Assembly (NCBI RefSeq): GCF_001904655.1
Contig: NZ_MRCC01000006.1
Span: forward strand, 124,001-188,000
Length of the DNA: 64,000 nt
Reading direction: 5' to 3'
DNA from: Chroogloeocystis siderophila 5.2 s.c.1
GTDB taxonomy: Bacteria > Cyanobacteriota > Cyanobacteriia > Cyanobacteriales > Chroococcidiopsidaceae
Positions 19,437 to 28,800 of the stretch are shown here, piece by piece (the stretch's first letter is position 1; every line of letters begins with the position of its first letter). The notes beneath the pieces were generated by a model. It was not told the origin of the DNA and did no database searches. It saw nothing but the letters and a program-made list of their open reading frames with translations. The position numbers and the translations under genes were made by a program.

Positions 19437-20303
19437 ATGAAGCAAACACAGTTACTCGATGGTAAAGCTTTGGCGCAACGTCTGCAAAGCGAACTCAAAG
19501 AACAAATTCAAAAACAAACTTTAATTGGACGCCCACCAGGATTAGCAGTATTAATGGTAGGGGATAATCCCGCAAGCGCCGCGTATGTCCGCAATAAAGA
19601 ACGTGCTTGCACAAATGTGGGGATTGCTTCGTTTGGGCAACATTTCGGGGTAGAAGTTACGCAATCACAACTAGAAGAGACTATTCACCGTCTTAATCAA
19701 GATGAGCGAGTTGATGGCATTTTAGTACAGTTACCTTTACCCGAACATCTAGATGGAGTTGCATTATTACATCAAATTGATCCTGATAAAGATGCAGATG
19801 GATTGCATCCTACGAACTTAGGAAGACTCGTGCGCGGCGAACAAGGGTTGCGTAGCTGTACTCCCGCCGGAGTGATGCGATTGTTGCAAGAATATCAAAT
19901 TCCACTTAAAGGTAAACAAGCGGTTGTTGTGGGGCGCAGTATTTTAGTTGGTAAGCCTTTGGCTTTGATGCTCCTCGAAGCCGATGCGACAGTAACAATT
20001 GCGCATTCGCGATCGCCAGATTTAGGGTCAATTACACAATCTGCTGATATTTTAGTTGGTGCTGTCGGTCGTCCAGGACTGATTACAGCAGATATGGTAA
20101 AATCTGGGGCGGTTGTTGTCGATGTCGGAATTACTCGCGTGACGGATGCGAGTGGTACTAGCCGCTTAGTCGGTGATGTAGACTTTGACGCGGTGCAAAA
20201 TGTCGCCGAATATATTACTCCGGTTCCTGGAGGGATTGGTCCGATGACAGTCGCGATGTTATTACAAAATACCTTTACGAGTTACTTACAGCGCCACCAG
20301 TAA
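19437..20303 (+). CDS. folD: bifunctional methylenetetrahydrofolate dehydrogenase/cyclohydrolase
   Basis: Interconverts 5,10-methylene- and 10-formyl-tetrahydrofolate for one-carbon metabolism. Family signatures are present: [18 protein letters not shown] (with the catalytic Lys), the LPLPEH loop, [33 protein letters not shown] (NADP-binding Rossmann segment) and [19 protein letters not shown] at 19422 also opens the frame, but ATG 19437 (MKQTQLLDG) fits the family. Upstream of crtE in an arrangement often seen in cyanobacteria. Confidence 0.95.
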   Translation: MKQTQLLDGKALAQRLQSELKEQIQKQTLIGRPPGLAVLMVGDNPASAAYVRNKERACTNVGIASFGQHFGVEVTQSQLEETIHRLNQDERVDGILVQLPLPEHLDGVALLHQIDPDKDADGLHPTNLGRLVRGEQGLRSCTPAGVMRLLQEYQIPLKGKQAVVVGRSILVGKPLALMLLEADATVTIAHSRSPDLGSITQSADILVGAVGRPGLITADMVKSGAVVVDVGITRVTDASGTSRLVGDVDFDAVQNVAEYITPVPGGIGPMTVAMLLQNTFTSYLQRHQ

Positions 20304-20475
20304 ACAATATCAAATTCAGTTATTGACTAGCAACTAACCACTCATAACAGCGTAACGATACTAATATTCTGGTTATTTCAAGAGAGGATATGACAAATAC
20401 TGAATTTGTGATTCATAACTTCCCAAAGCCCCGTAAAATTGTTACGGACACCACAGCAGCTGAAGGAACTCGGGA

Positions 20476-21402
20476 ATGGTAGTAACGGATAACCCACAAA
20501 CGCCTCAAGAAAAAGTACCATTTGACCTACCAGCTTATTTACAACAGCGACAATCGCAAATTGAAGCGGCGCTTGATCGTGCTATTCCGATCGCTTATCC
20601 AGAGAAAATTTATGAAGCGATGCGCTACTCGTTGTTAGCTGGCGGTAAACGGCTGCGTCCGATTTTGTGTCTTGCAACCTGTGAACTGGCTGGCGGTACG
20701 ACAGAAATGGCAATACCGACAGCTTGTGCTTTAGAAATGATTCATACGATGTCGCTTATTCACGACGACCTCCCTGCGATGGATAATGATGATTATCGAC
20801 GCGGGATGTTGACAAATCACAAAGTTTATGGCGAAGATATTGCGATTCTAGCAGGCGATGGCTTGTTAGCGTATGCGTTTGAGTACGTTGCAGCGAAGAC
20901 CAAAAATGTGCCAGCACAGCGAGTTTTACAGGTGATTAGTCGCTTAGGGCGTGCGGTGGGTGCTGCGGGTTTAGTTGGCGGTCAGGTTGTCGATCTAGAA
21001 TCAGAAGGAAAAGCGGATGTCTCAATCGACACGCTAAACTTTATTCATAATCACAAAACTGCGGCGTTGTTAGAAGCTTGTGTTGCTTGTGGGGCAATTT
21101 TAGCGGGTGCGCCAGAAGCTGACTTACAAAGATTAACTCGTTATGCACAAAATATTGGGTTAGCATTCCAGATTGTTGATGATATTCTGGATATTACTGC
21201 GACTCAAGAAGAACTCGGCAAAACTGCTGGTAAAGATTTACAAGCACAAAAAGCAACGTATCCGAGTATTTGGGGCTTGGAAGAATCGCAGCGTCAAGCA
21301 CGCCAACTGGTTCAAGCGGCAATTGCGGAACTTGATTCTTTTGGAGAAAAAGCCCTACCGCTACAAGCGATCGCTGAATTTATCACTAGCCGCACGCACT
21401 AA
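20476..21402 (+). CDS. crtE: geranylgeranyl/farnesyl diphosphate synthase CrtE
   Basis: A 308-aa trans-prenyl transferase making the C15-C20 diphosphates for carotenoids, phytol and quinone tails. First Asp-rich motif DDLPAMD (97-103), second motif DDILD near residue 236, plus GGKRLRP (substrate phosphates). GAAGGAACT precedes the ATG. The downstream PAP2-like gene starts 39 bp after its stop, a pairing common in cyanobacteria. It supplies precursor for the ketocarotenoids that the HCP and CTDH proteins of this window would bind. Confidence 0.92.
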   Translation: MVVTDNPQTPQEKVPFDLPAYLQQRQSQIEAALDRAIPIAYPEKIYEAMRYSLLAGGKRLRPILCLATCELAGGTTEMAIPTACALEMIHTMSLIHDDLPAMDNDDYRRGMLTNHKVYGEDIAILAGDGLLAYAFEYVAAKTKNVPAQRVLQVISRLGRAVGAAGLVGGQVVDLESEGKADVSIDTLNFIHNHKTAALLEACVACGAILAGAPEADLQRLTRYAQNIGLAFQIVDDILDITATQEELGKTAGKDLQAQKATYPSIWGLEESQRQARQLVQAAIAELDSFGEKALPLQAIAEFITSRTH

Positions 21403-21441
21403 AAGCTATCAGCCTTTCTTTATAACTGACATCAAAACACC

Positions 21442-21897
21442 ATGCAGGACTTTGGCGACATTCTAGACAACAGCGTACTGCTGGTTGCTGTAATAGCTTG
21501 TCTCATCGCTCAAGCATCAAAACTTGTAGTAGAGTTAATCAAAAATCGTAAATTGGATATGCGCGTTCTCGTCACAACGGGGGGAATGCCGAGCGCCCAT
21601 TCAGCACTCGTTACCGCCTTAGCTACTGGGATTGGACAAACTGCGGGGTGGGCAAGCACCGAGTTTGCGATCGCAACGATTTTTGCGATTATCGTCATGT
21701 ACGATGCGGCGGGAGTCCGTCAAGCTGCGGGTAAACAAGCACGTATTCTCAATCAAATGATTGACGAACTATTTCACGAAAACAAAGAATTTAACGAAGA
21801 CCGACTCAAAGAATTACTTGGACATACACCGTTTCAAGTTATTGTGGGTTCAGTTCTTGGCGTTACCATTTCTTGGCTAGCAAGCCCAGCGTATTAG
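21442..21897 (+). CDS. divergent PAP2-family membrane protein
   Basis: A 151-aa protein (DUF212 group) with three or four hydrophobic helices. Conserved cues: TTGGMPSAHSALVTALATGIG (resembles the phosphatase motif PSGH with Ala-His), VMYDAAGVRQAAGKQA and LKELLGHTPFQVIVG. It may act on prenyl or lipid phosphates, in line with its place after crtE, but the classical catalytic arginines are not all recognisable. Function is inferred from family and position. Confidence 0.8.
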   Translation: MQDFGDILDNSVLLVAVIACLIAQASKLVVELIKNRKLDMRVLVTTGGMPSAHSALVTALATGIGQTAGWASTEFAIATIFAIIVMYDAAGVRQAAGKQARILNQMIDELFHENKEFNEDRLKELLGHTPFQVIVGSVLGVTISWLASPAY

Positions 21898-21925
21898 TTG
21901 GTGATTGGTAATGGGTAATTGTAAT

Positions 21926-22549
21926 TTACAGTGAAGCTTTGGGGCGGATGAGGGTGACTTGACGACTGTTTACTAATAGAGCATAAAAGCCGCGATCGCT
22001 GAGCCTTTTTAAAGTTTCAGTCGCCTTGTTTTGGTCTGTTGTATGCAGTGCGAGTAAGTAATTGCGCTGGGCGTAGGAAGTTAAACCAACGTCAGTTTTT
22101 AAAAATTGCTGTACTTGTGCTGCGGTTTCTGGGCGGTTGAAATATTCAACTAACACCGCATATCCTGCGCCTAAAGGTTTGGGATCTGCTGCGGTTGACG
22201 CGGATGGTTTTTCTTTAGGAGAACGCACGACAAACGCAGCTAAACCTAGCGCTCGGATCGATTGTGCTTGTGAGTTGGCATTGTCTAATTGTGTAAAAGT
22301 GCCAGTGCGCGTCACTGTTTCGTTAAGATAGCGGCAAACGATGCTATTCGTATTAGATGGTAGGGCGCGACGTAGTTTTTCTTGCGCTTCAGACGTTGGC
22401 GATCGCACGAGTACAAGATATTCACCCGCTTTAGGTGGTTGGCAATTAGGCAGAGTTGTTTGGGCATCTGCCACATTCAAGCTCATCATCCAACGAACAG
22501 CAGCAAGTATAATTAAGCCGAATAGTGGCATTGCTCCGCGTTGGTACAT
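21926..22549 (-). CDS. exported SPOR-like protein
   Basis: About 207 aa after the likely start MYQRGAMPLFG (22549; the frame opens at 22576). An N-terminal signal peptide (LFGLIILAAVRWMM...VADAQ) is followed by two similar modules, GEYLVLVRSPTSEAQEKLRRAL and AGYAVLVEYFNRPETAAQVQQFL, each resembling SPOR-type peptidoglycan-binding repeats. It is probably periplasmic. It follows ycf54 by a few bases on the same strand. No specific function. Confidence 0.6.
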   Translation of the reverse strand: MYQRGAMPLFGLIILAAVRWMMSLNVADAQTTLPNCQPPKAGEYLVLVRSPTSEAQEKLRRALPSNTNSIVCRYLNETVTRTGTFTQLDNANSQAQSIRALGLAAFVVRSPKEKPSASTAADPKPLGAGYAVLVEYFNRPETAAQVQQFLKTDVGLTSYAQRNYLLALHTTDQNKATETLKRLSDRGFYALLVNSRQVTLIRPKASL

Positions 22550-22577
22550 AATCCCCTCACTTCGGTTGCTTTTCATC

Positions 22578-22910
22578 TTATGACGACATTGACGCCAGCG
22601 AAGCTAAGGGATCGGGAATTGTTGCTGAGGGTGCTCGAAATTCGCCAGTGATGACGTACTCTAAGCGTAATTTTAGCCAGGTAATAAATTGCGAATTTGT
22701 AGAAATCACCGCCGCTGCTGGTTGAGGACATTGAGCTTTAATTGTTGCCATTTCGGGCGCTTCTAAAAAGGCTGGCTGCGTCACTAACCAGAAATCGATT
22801 TCTTTTGCTTGTTCGTGATAGTTACGCGTGCGTTCTCTAAGGACTTCATCTAATGGTTCTTCTTCAACGAGAAAGCGTTGACTTGCCAATACGTAGTAAT
22901 AGGTTTGCAT
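22578..22910 (-). CDS. ycf54: Ycf54, Mg-protoporphyrin IX monomethyl ester cyclase subunit
   Basis: A 110-aa cytoplasmic/thylakoid-associated factor needed for the aerobic (oxidative) cyclase that forms ring E of chlorophyll. The sequence is characteristic: YYYVLASQRFLVEEEPLDEV, YHEQAKEIDFWLV, PAFLEAPE, CPQPAAAVISTNSQFITWLK and LEYVITGEF. It confirms an oxygenic phototroph. Probably co-transcribed behind pdxJ (68-bp gap) and ahead of the SPOR-like gene. Confidence 0.93.
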   Translation of the reverse strand: MQTYYYVLASQRFLVEEEPLDEVLRERTRNYHEQAKEIDFWLVTQPAFLEAPEMATIKAQCPQPAAAVISTNSQFITWLKLRLEYVITGEFRAPSATIPDPLASLASMSS

Positions 22911-22978
22911 CTCTCTAGAGGTTAACGACTAGGGAGTAGTTATTGTCTCACTTTTTATCTTCTGATCTTAGGAGAAAT

Positions 22979-23707
22979 TTACACTTCTCCACGAATCGCT
23001 TGTTTCATCTCACGTACCGCACGCTCTAAACCGACTAAAGCTGCACGGCTAACGATAGTATGACCAATGTTGAGTTCTTCCATTCCTGGAATGCAAGCCA
23101 CAGGGTAGACATTCCAATACGTCAATCCGTGTCCTGCATTGATACGTAAACCAGAGGCGATCGCTTGTTTTGCCCCTTGCGCCAGAATGTCGAGTTCCTT
23201 TTGTCTACTCGCTTCGTTATGCGCTTCTGCATAGCGCCCAGTATGCAACTCGATAAATTTAGCCTTCACCTTGACAGAAGCTTCAATTTGTGAATTGTCA
23301 GCATCGATAAATAAACTCACAGGAATGTCGGCAGATTGTAACTTATCGACAACCTCGTTCATGCGGTCGAGTTGACCGACAATATCTAAACCGCCTTCGG
23401 TTGTGACTTCCTCGCGTTTTTCGGGCACAAGCGTTACGTAATCCGGTTTGATATCTAGTGCGATCGCCACCATTTGATCGGTGGCTGCCATTTCTAAATT
23501 TAAGTGCGTGCGTACAGTTTCGCGCAACAAACGGACATCTCTTTCTTGAATATGGCGTCGATCTTCGCGTAGATGTACAGTAATACCATCAGCACCGCCA
23601 AGTTCAGCAAGGACTGCTGCTGCTACAGGATCGGGTTCTACAGTTCGTCGCGCTTGTCTAATCGTTGCAATATGGTCGATGTTGACTCCTAATGTAGGCA
23701 ATCTCAT
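22979..23707 (-). CDS. pdxJ: pyridoxine 5'-phosphate synthase
   Basis: Condenses 1-deoxyxylulose 5-phosphate with 3-amino-2-oxopropyl phosphate to pyridoxine phosphate. A 242-aa TIM barrel with the conserved [16 protein letters not shown] start, [60 protein letters not shown] and [12 protein letters not shown]. Complete. First gene of a leftward set with ycf54. Confidence 0.95.
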   Translation of the reverse strand: MRLPTLGVNIDHIATIRQARRTVEPDPVAAAVLAELGGADGITVHLREDRRHIQERDVRLLRETVRTHLNLEMAATDQMVAIALDIKPDYVTLVPEKREEVTTEGGLDIVGQLDRMNEVVDKLQSADIPVSLFIDADNSQIEASVKVKAKFIELHTGRYAEAHNEASRQKELDILAQGAKQAIASGLRINAGHGLTYWNVYPVACIPGMEELNIGHTIVSRAALVGLERAVREMKQAIRGEV

Positions 23708-23777
23708 TTTTCCTAGAGTTCATAAGTTTCAGGACTAGATTTTAACGCGTGATGTAGTTTGCTCGCCGATAAGCATT

Positions 23778-25595
23778 TCATCGCCAAAACTTAATTTGAC
23801 CTTCCTTATCGCCGCTAATTACAGTTTGATCGTCAGGACTAATCGCGACAGCGTAAACATCGCCAGGGTGTCCTTGAAAAGTGTGTAATAACCTACCAGT
23901 ACGCAAACTCCACAGTTTTACTTCGCGATCTTCAGCACCACTCACCAGAAACTGACCATCGGCACTAATCGCTACCGAGTTTACATGATCTGTATGTCCG
24001 TGCAAAGTTCGTACTAATCTACCTGTACGGATATTCCAAATTTCAACAGTTTCGTCGTTACTACCACTGGCTAATGTTTCGCCATCAGGGCTAATCGCAA
24101 CAGTGATAATTTTACTTTTGTGCGCTGCTAGCGTGCGGATAAGTTGACCGGTGTTGATATCCCAAATCTTGATGTCTTGACCTTGACCGCCACTCGCCAA
24201 AGTTTGTCCATCAGGACTGAGGGCGATCGTTCTTAATCGCGATGTATCTGCCGCAAAACTTCTGAGTAATTTTCCAGATGGTAAATCCCAAACTTTGATT
24301 GTATTATTACCATCAGCGCTGACTATTGTATTACCATCCTGGCTGATGGCAACTGCCCAAACGGTATCTTCCGAGCCTGTCAAAGTACGGGTTAGTTCGC
24401 CAGTCTGAAGATTCCAAACTTTAATTGTTTTATCTCCACTGCCACTAATTAAAGATCTCCCATCAGGAGTAATCGCCACTGACCAAACCGCAGCAGTATG
24501 ACCTGATAGCGTCCGAATTGGTTTTCCACTCGGTAAATGCCAAACTTTGATTGTTGTGTCACCACTGCTACTTACAAGCGTTTGACCATCGTGCGTTGTC
24601 GCCAGCGACCAAACTGTTTTTGAGTGGTCGAGGCGTGTTTGGGCGGTTTGATTGTAATCTCTTGGTGCAGCAACCAGCGAATTACCAAACGGTAATTGCA
24701 ATAACTGCTGTCGTTGTATAATGTATGTCGCTCCCACTAAAGTGATGAGCGTTGTGAAGCTGACTCCTAAAAGCAGACGAACACTGCGATGTTGGACGAG
24801 TGGTGCAAAAAGTCTTGTCCTACGGGTTGGTAATACGAGCGGTTCACTTTGTTGAGGTTGCGTCTCGGCTACGGGACCAATTAAAATTTTGTTGTTATGA
24901 GAATTTATGATAACTGGCTCAATATTGGCAGCGGTTGCTTCGGCTTTTCTGCTGATATATTCATGCAATTCGTCAACAGCAATCCAGCGATCGCCGTCTA
25001 AATCAGCTGCACCTTCTAGACCTTCGACCAGGTAGCGCGTGTAGGTAGAGATATCATTTCCTTTTTGCTGAAAAAACGATTGAGTAGCTGACGATAAGAG
25101 AATTGTGCGATTTCCGCCAAGTTGACTAGCGATATCTCCAGAAGTACTATCCTGCGTAGCAGCGACATTAGCTGCTGAAGCTTGAGTAAAACAACAATCT
25201 AATATCAAGATCTGCTGTGTCGCGCGGCTATCATTCATGATGTCTTGCACGAAACTCGCCGATACGACTGTCGATTTAATGAGTTCTCTTTGCGTGTTTT
25301 TACTAGTACGACTTGTTGCAAAAAATAATTTGTTACTGTAGTCTTTAATACAGTAACCTGAAAAATAAAGTAATACTAAATCACTATTTTGACGCGCTTT
25401 GTCTCGAAATAAAGCCTCAATTGCTGCTTGCATAACAAGCGGTTCAGGATCTTTTAAAGTTTCAACTTCATCAAACCCCAAGCCAGGAGATTGCAGTACG
25501 CGTTGCATTTCCTCGACATCTTTGACTGCTCCAGGTAAAATGTTAAAGCCAGTACCATGGTGGCTCACTCCAATAAGTAATGCAAATTTCGCCAT
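23778..25595 (-). CDS. caspase-like (orthocaspase-type) protein with WD40 propeller; catalytic His replaced
   Basis: A 605-aa protein: caspase-fold domain (1-~240), one transmembrane helix (~270-292, RSVRLLLGVSFTTLITLVGATYI), then seven WD40 repeats (~315-605) forming a propeller. The usual YFSGHG catalytic-His motif reads YFSGYC, so Tyr81 stands where His is expected. The Cys motif LDCCF (Cys134-Cys135) is retained. A membrane-tethered sensor or scaffold with reduced or no peptidase activity is inferred. The WD40 repeats each end KVW/KIW and carry SPDGxxLxSG. No co-transcribed partner; it lies downstream of the phytase gene with a terminator between. Confidence 0.85.
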   Translation of the reverse strand: MAKFALLIGVSHHGTGFNILPGAVKDVEEMQRVLQSPGLGFDEVETLKDPEPLVMQAAIEALFRDKARQNSDLVLLYFSGYCIKDYSNKLFFATSRTSKNTQRELIKSTVVSASFVQDIMNDSRATQQILILDCCFTQASAANVAATQDSTSGDIASQLGGNRTILLSSATQSFFQQKGNDISTYTRYLVEGLEGAADLDGDRWIAVDELHEYISRKAEATAANIEPVIINSHNNKILIGPVAETQPQQSEPLVLPTRRTRLFAPLVQHRSVRLLLGVSFTTLITLVGATYIIQRQQLLQLPFGNSLVAAPRDYNQTAQTRLDHSKTVWSLATTHDGQTLVSSSGDTTIKVWHLPSGKPIRTLSGHTAAVWSVAITPDGRSLISGSGDKTIKVWNLQTGELTRTLTGSEDTVWAVAISQDGNTIVSADGNNTIKVWDLPSGKLLRSFAADTSRLRTIALSPDGQTLASGGQGQDIKIWDINTGQLIRTLAAHKSKIITVAISPDGETLASGSNDETVEIWNIRTGRLVRTLHGHTDHVNSVAISADGQFLVSGAEDREVKLWSLRTGRLLHTFQGHPGDVYAVAISPDDQTVISGDKEGQIKFWR

Positions 25596-25758
25596 TATAA
25601 TTTCCTACATTGCCAGCGATGCTAACCCCAAAACAAGAACACTAACGCAACTACTAGTAATTCGTTTAAACTTCAAGTTTTCTTTAAGAAAGATAATCGT
25701 TGCTTCATGAAATCTTTATTAAAAAATAAGGGTTAACTTTTGATTATTAAAATCTATC

Positions 25759-25790
25759 AAAAAAAAGGCATCTCTGAAGTAGAGATGCCT
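25759..25790 (-). terminator. Rho-independent terminator of the triple phosphoesterase gene
   Basis: AGGCATCTCT (25766-25775) and AGAGATGCCT (25781-25790) form a perfect 10-bp stem with a GAAGT loop. On the minus strand the stem is followed by a run of T (complement of 25759-25766). It lies ~30 bp after the stop at 25823. Confidence 0.85.
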
Positions 25791-25822
25791 AGTTGATTTT
25801 CGTGAAAGTTATTTACAAGTTG

Positions 25823-28800
25823 CTACACAAAGATAAAGTTATTCTGCGATAAACTACTCGCTGTTACGTTTACAAGTAACGCAATTTCTTGCCCAGAAAA
25901 GCTTAAAATAGTATTGTTTACGTTACTATCAGTACCTTGGGAAATCGTCACCTGCTCGAAAGTTAAGTTGTGAGTTAAACCAATACGATCGCCATGATTG
26001 AGGTTGAAATCACGAATAATATCGAATCCAGCATCATTCAAAACGAAGACATCGCTACCACTGTCACCAATTAGCGTATCTTCTCCTAAACCACCGATCA
26101 AAGTATCGTTACCCCTACCACCGCGTAGGAGATCGTCGCCACTCAAGCCAAAGATGCGATCATTACCACCTTGACCATTAATAACATCATGGGAGTAATT
26201 ATAACCTTTGACACAATTATCTAAATCGTTGAGAAAAGTAACACTGTTAGGATTAAAAATGCGATCGCGCTGTGCGTTAGCATCGAAAACATCAAAGCTA
26301 TCTTGAATTTCACTTTGACTATAAAATAGAAGATTTCCTATTTTGAGATTTTCTAGGTTTTCTAGGTCAAAATTTTGCAAAATCACTTGCGTACTATCGT
26401 CAGACTCAAAATGAATCAATAAATCATCATTTTGCTGCGTTAATAACATATTTCTCGCAGTTAATTCTGCTCCTAAAAACTGAATCGTATCAACTTCTGC
26501 TGTAGCAATAGGTTGATTTCCAGTACCTACACCTTGAAAATCAGTAATCGTGTCAATTCCGTCACCTTGATTGATAATAAAGAAATCGCGATCGCCACCA
26601 CCCGTTAGTAAGTCATTATTCAGTGCGCCAGTAATCGTGTCATTTCCTGCAAGTCCGTTGATAAAATCGCGTTGGTCAGTTCCAACTAATTTATCATTCG
26701 CAGGTGTTCCTGTAATTTCCTTAACCGAAGATTCGCGCGGGTTGTAGCTGTTAGGATCGATGATGAGAGCATCGGCAAAAGCATTCGCGACATTCTCCCA
26801 AGGGATAAACTTAAAGTTGGAACTCGCGTTTTCTAACTCACCTTCATCTTCAACAATCACTGCTGGGTCGTTGTTACCATCTTGTACAACCAGCATTCCT
26901 TTCGGAAAGTTTGCGCCTAAAGCGACATTAACCACATCCGCACCATCGGATTCTTGAACACCATCGATACCTAGAAACTCGCCAATCACAAAGTTACCCA
27001 AATACTCGTTATTACCTTCGCGCGAGTAAACTGCAAACGTATTATCACCTTGACTTGACGCTAATAAATAACCTTTACCATCGCCAGCGTAGTAAATGGT
27101 CAATCCCTCAACATCTGCTGTTAGACGACTTCCTTCAGGTTTTACCGCATCAACTAATACGGCTTTATCTCCTCCTGTCACTTCCGCCGCAAATTTCCAA
27201 ATGCCAACTTTTTCTTGACCTACATAAAGATAGCCAAGTTCGCGGTCTGCTACCATACCTTCAATCTGCGCATCGGCTTCACCGCTATCGGGTATCGGTA
27301 AAGTAAGATTCCGCACTGTTTTAGCCGTAACTTTGCCAAAACCGTTATCGATTAACTCTAATTGCGCAACTTGGTTCGATTCGCGCTGGCTAACAAATAC
27401 ATACGACTTCCCTGACACACCAGTGTAAGTTGCAAGTCCATACGCGGTTTTTTCACCATCGTCAATGCCAAAAATCGACGCAGGAATATTGCCAGCGGTG
27501 ATATCTTTTAGCTGACGCGTGGTTGGATCGATTTGGAAAATGGCTAGCGTATCATTGTTACGGTCAGAAGCGATCGCCAAATCAACATAGCGATCGCCAA
27601 GCTTGAAACCATACAGCAAGTCAACGTTATTGTAGCGGACATCACCAGGTTCGCCAGGTAAAATCGTCTGTAATTGCTTACCCTCCAAGTCATAAACTGC
27701 TAGACCGCCATCTTTTAAGCTACCAATCACCAAACTCAACGCCGATACTGGATGAACGTAGATTGCCGGATCGTCAGCGTCTCCAGGAGGAGAATTTACA
27801 GGTGCGTCACTATCCACAACTGGCGGCGTTTCTACAATGGGGACAACGCCAGGAGTTGTATCCAAATCGACAGCAAAAGCTAAAAATTGTGTAAATTGAG
27901 TATCACTAAAGTTATTGTCGCTGACAACAACTAAAGATTGCCTACCATCAGGTAATTGAGGACCAAAACTCACGCCCTCAATGTTATCTAATGGCGTTTC
28001 CAATTCAGCAAAGTCGAGTAATAACCGCTTTTGTACAGGTGCAATTTCTAAGCCATCAACACTAGGAATACTGCGAATATCAAGCGCGTTTTGAGTTTGG
28101 ACTTCATAAAGCTTGATCGTATTTCCGACTCCTGTAGAAAACGATCGCTCTAAAGCTAGCAACGTACCATTATTATCAATTGCTAGCAGATCAACTAAAC
28201 CATTTGTTTGAAATTCGCCTGGGGGTACTGACTCGGCTGCAACCGGATCGGTAACGTATAAGAATTCACGTTGCGGTTTTCCTGTGAATAAGTTGTATTG
28301 TAAAATTCTTGAGGGACTACCGTTTTCTAAATCGGCAGTAGAACCATCTTGAATTAATGCGTTTTCAGTCGCGGTGTATAGATATTTATTGTTAGGTGTA
28401 ATCGTCAAGCTTTCAAAGGCAAGATTATTTCTTATCCCGCTTGTTTGATTCCTCGTTGGCAGATATTTCGACGGTACAGGTAGCGCTTGAAACTGTTTTC
28501 CTCGGATAGAAAATTGATTCACAAAAGGCGGGATTAATTGATTTGTATCACCTTCAGAAGAAATAAATAAGGTTCCTTGATGGGTTAGTGTAATTCCTTC
28601 TGGATCGAGGCTATTTTCTGCAAAAAGTTGACCGTTTTCATTAAGTAACGTGATGACGTTTTGAAACTTTATATCTCCTGGTTGCAGCTTACCATCTGTT
28701 AAGTCAATTTCCAGCGTGTAGAATCGTGCAGGATTAATCGAACTGCGATCATCTGAGATGCTATAGAAAAGGTTTTTGGCAGGATCGTAGACAATTCCCG

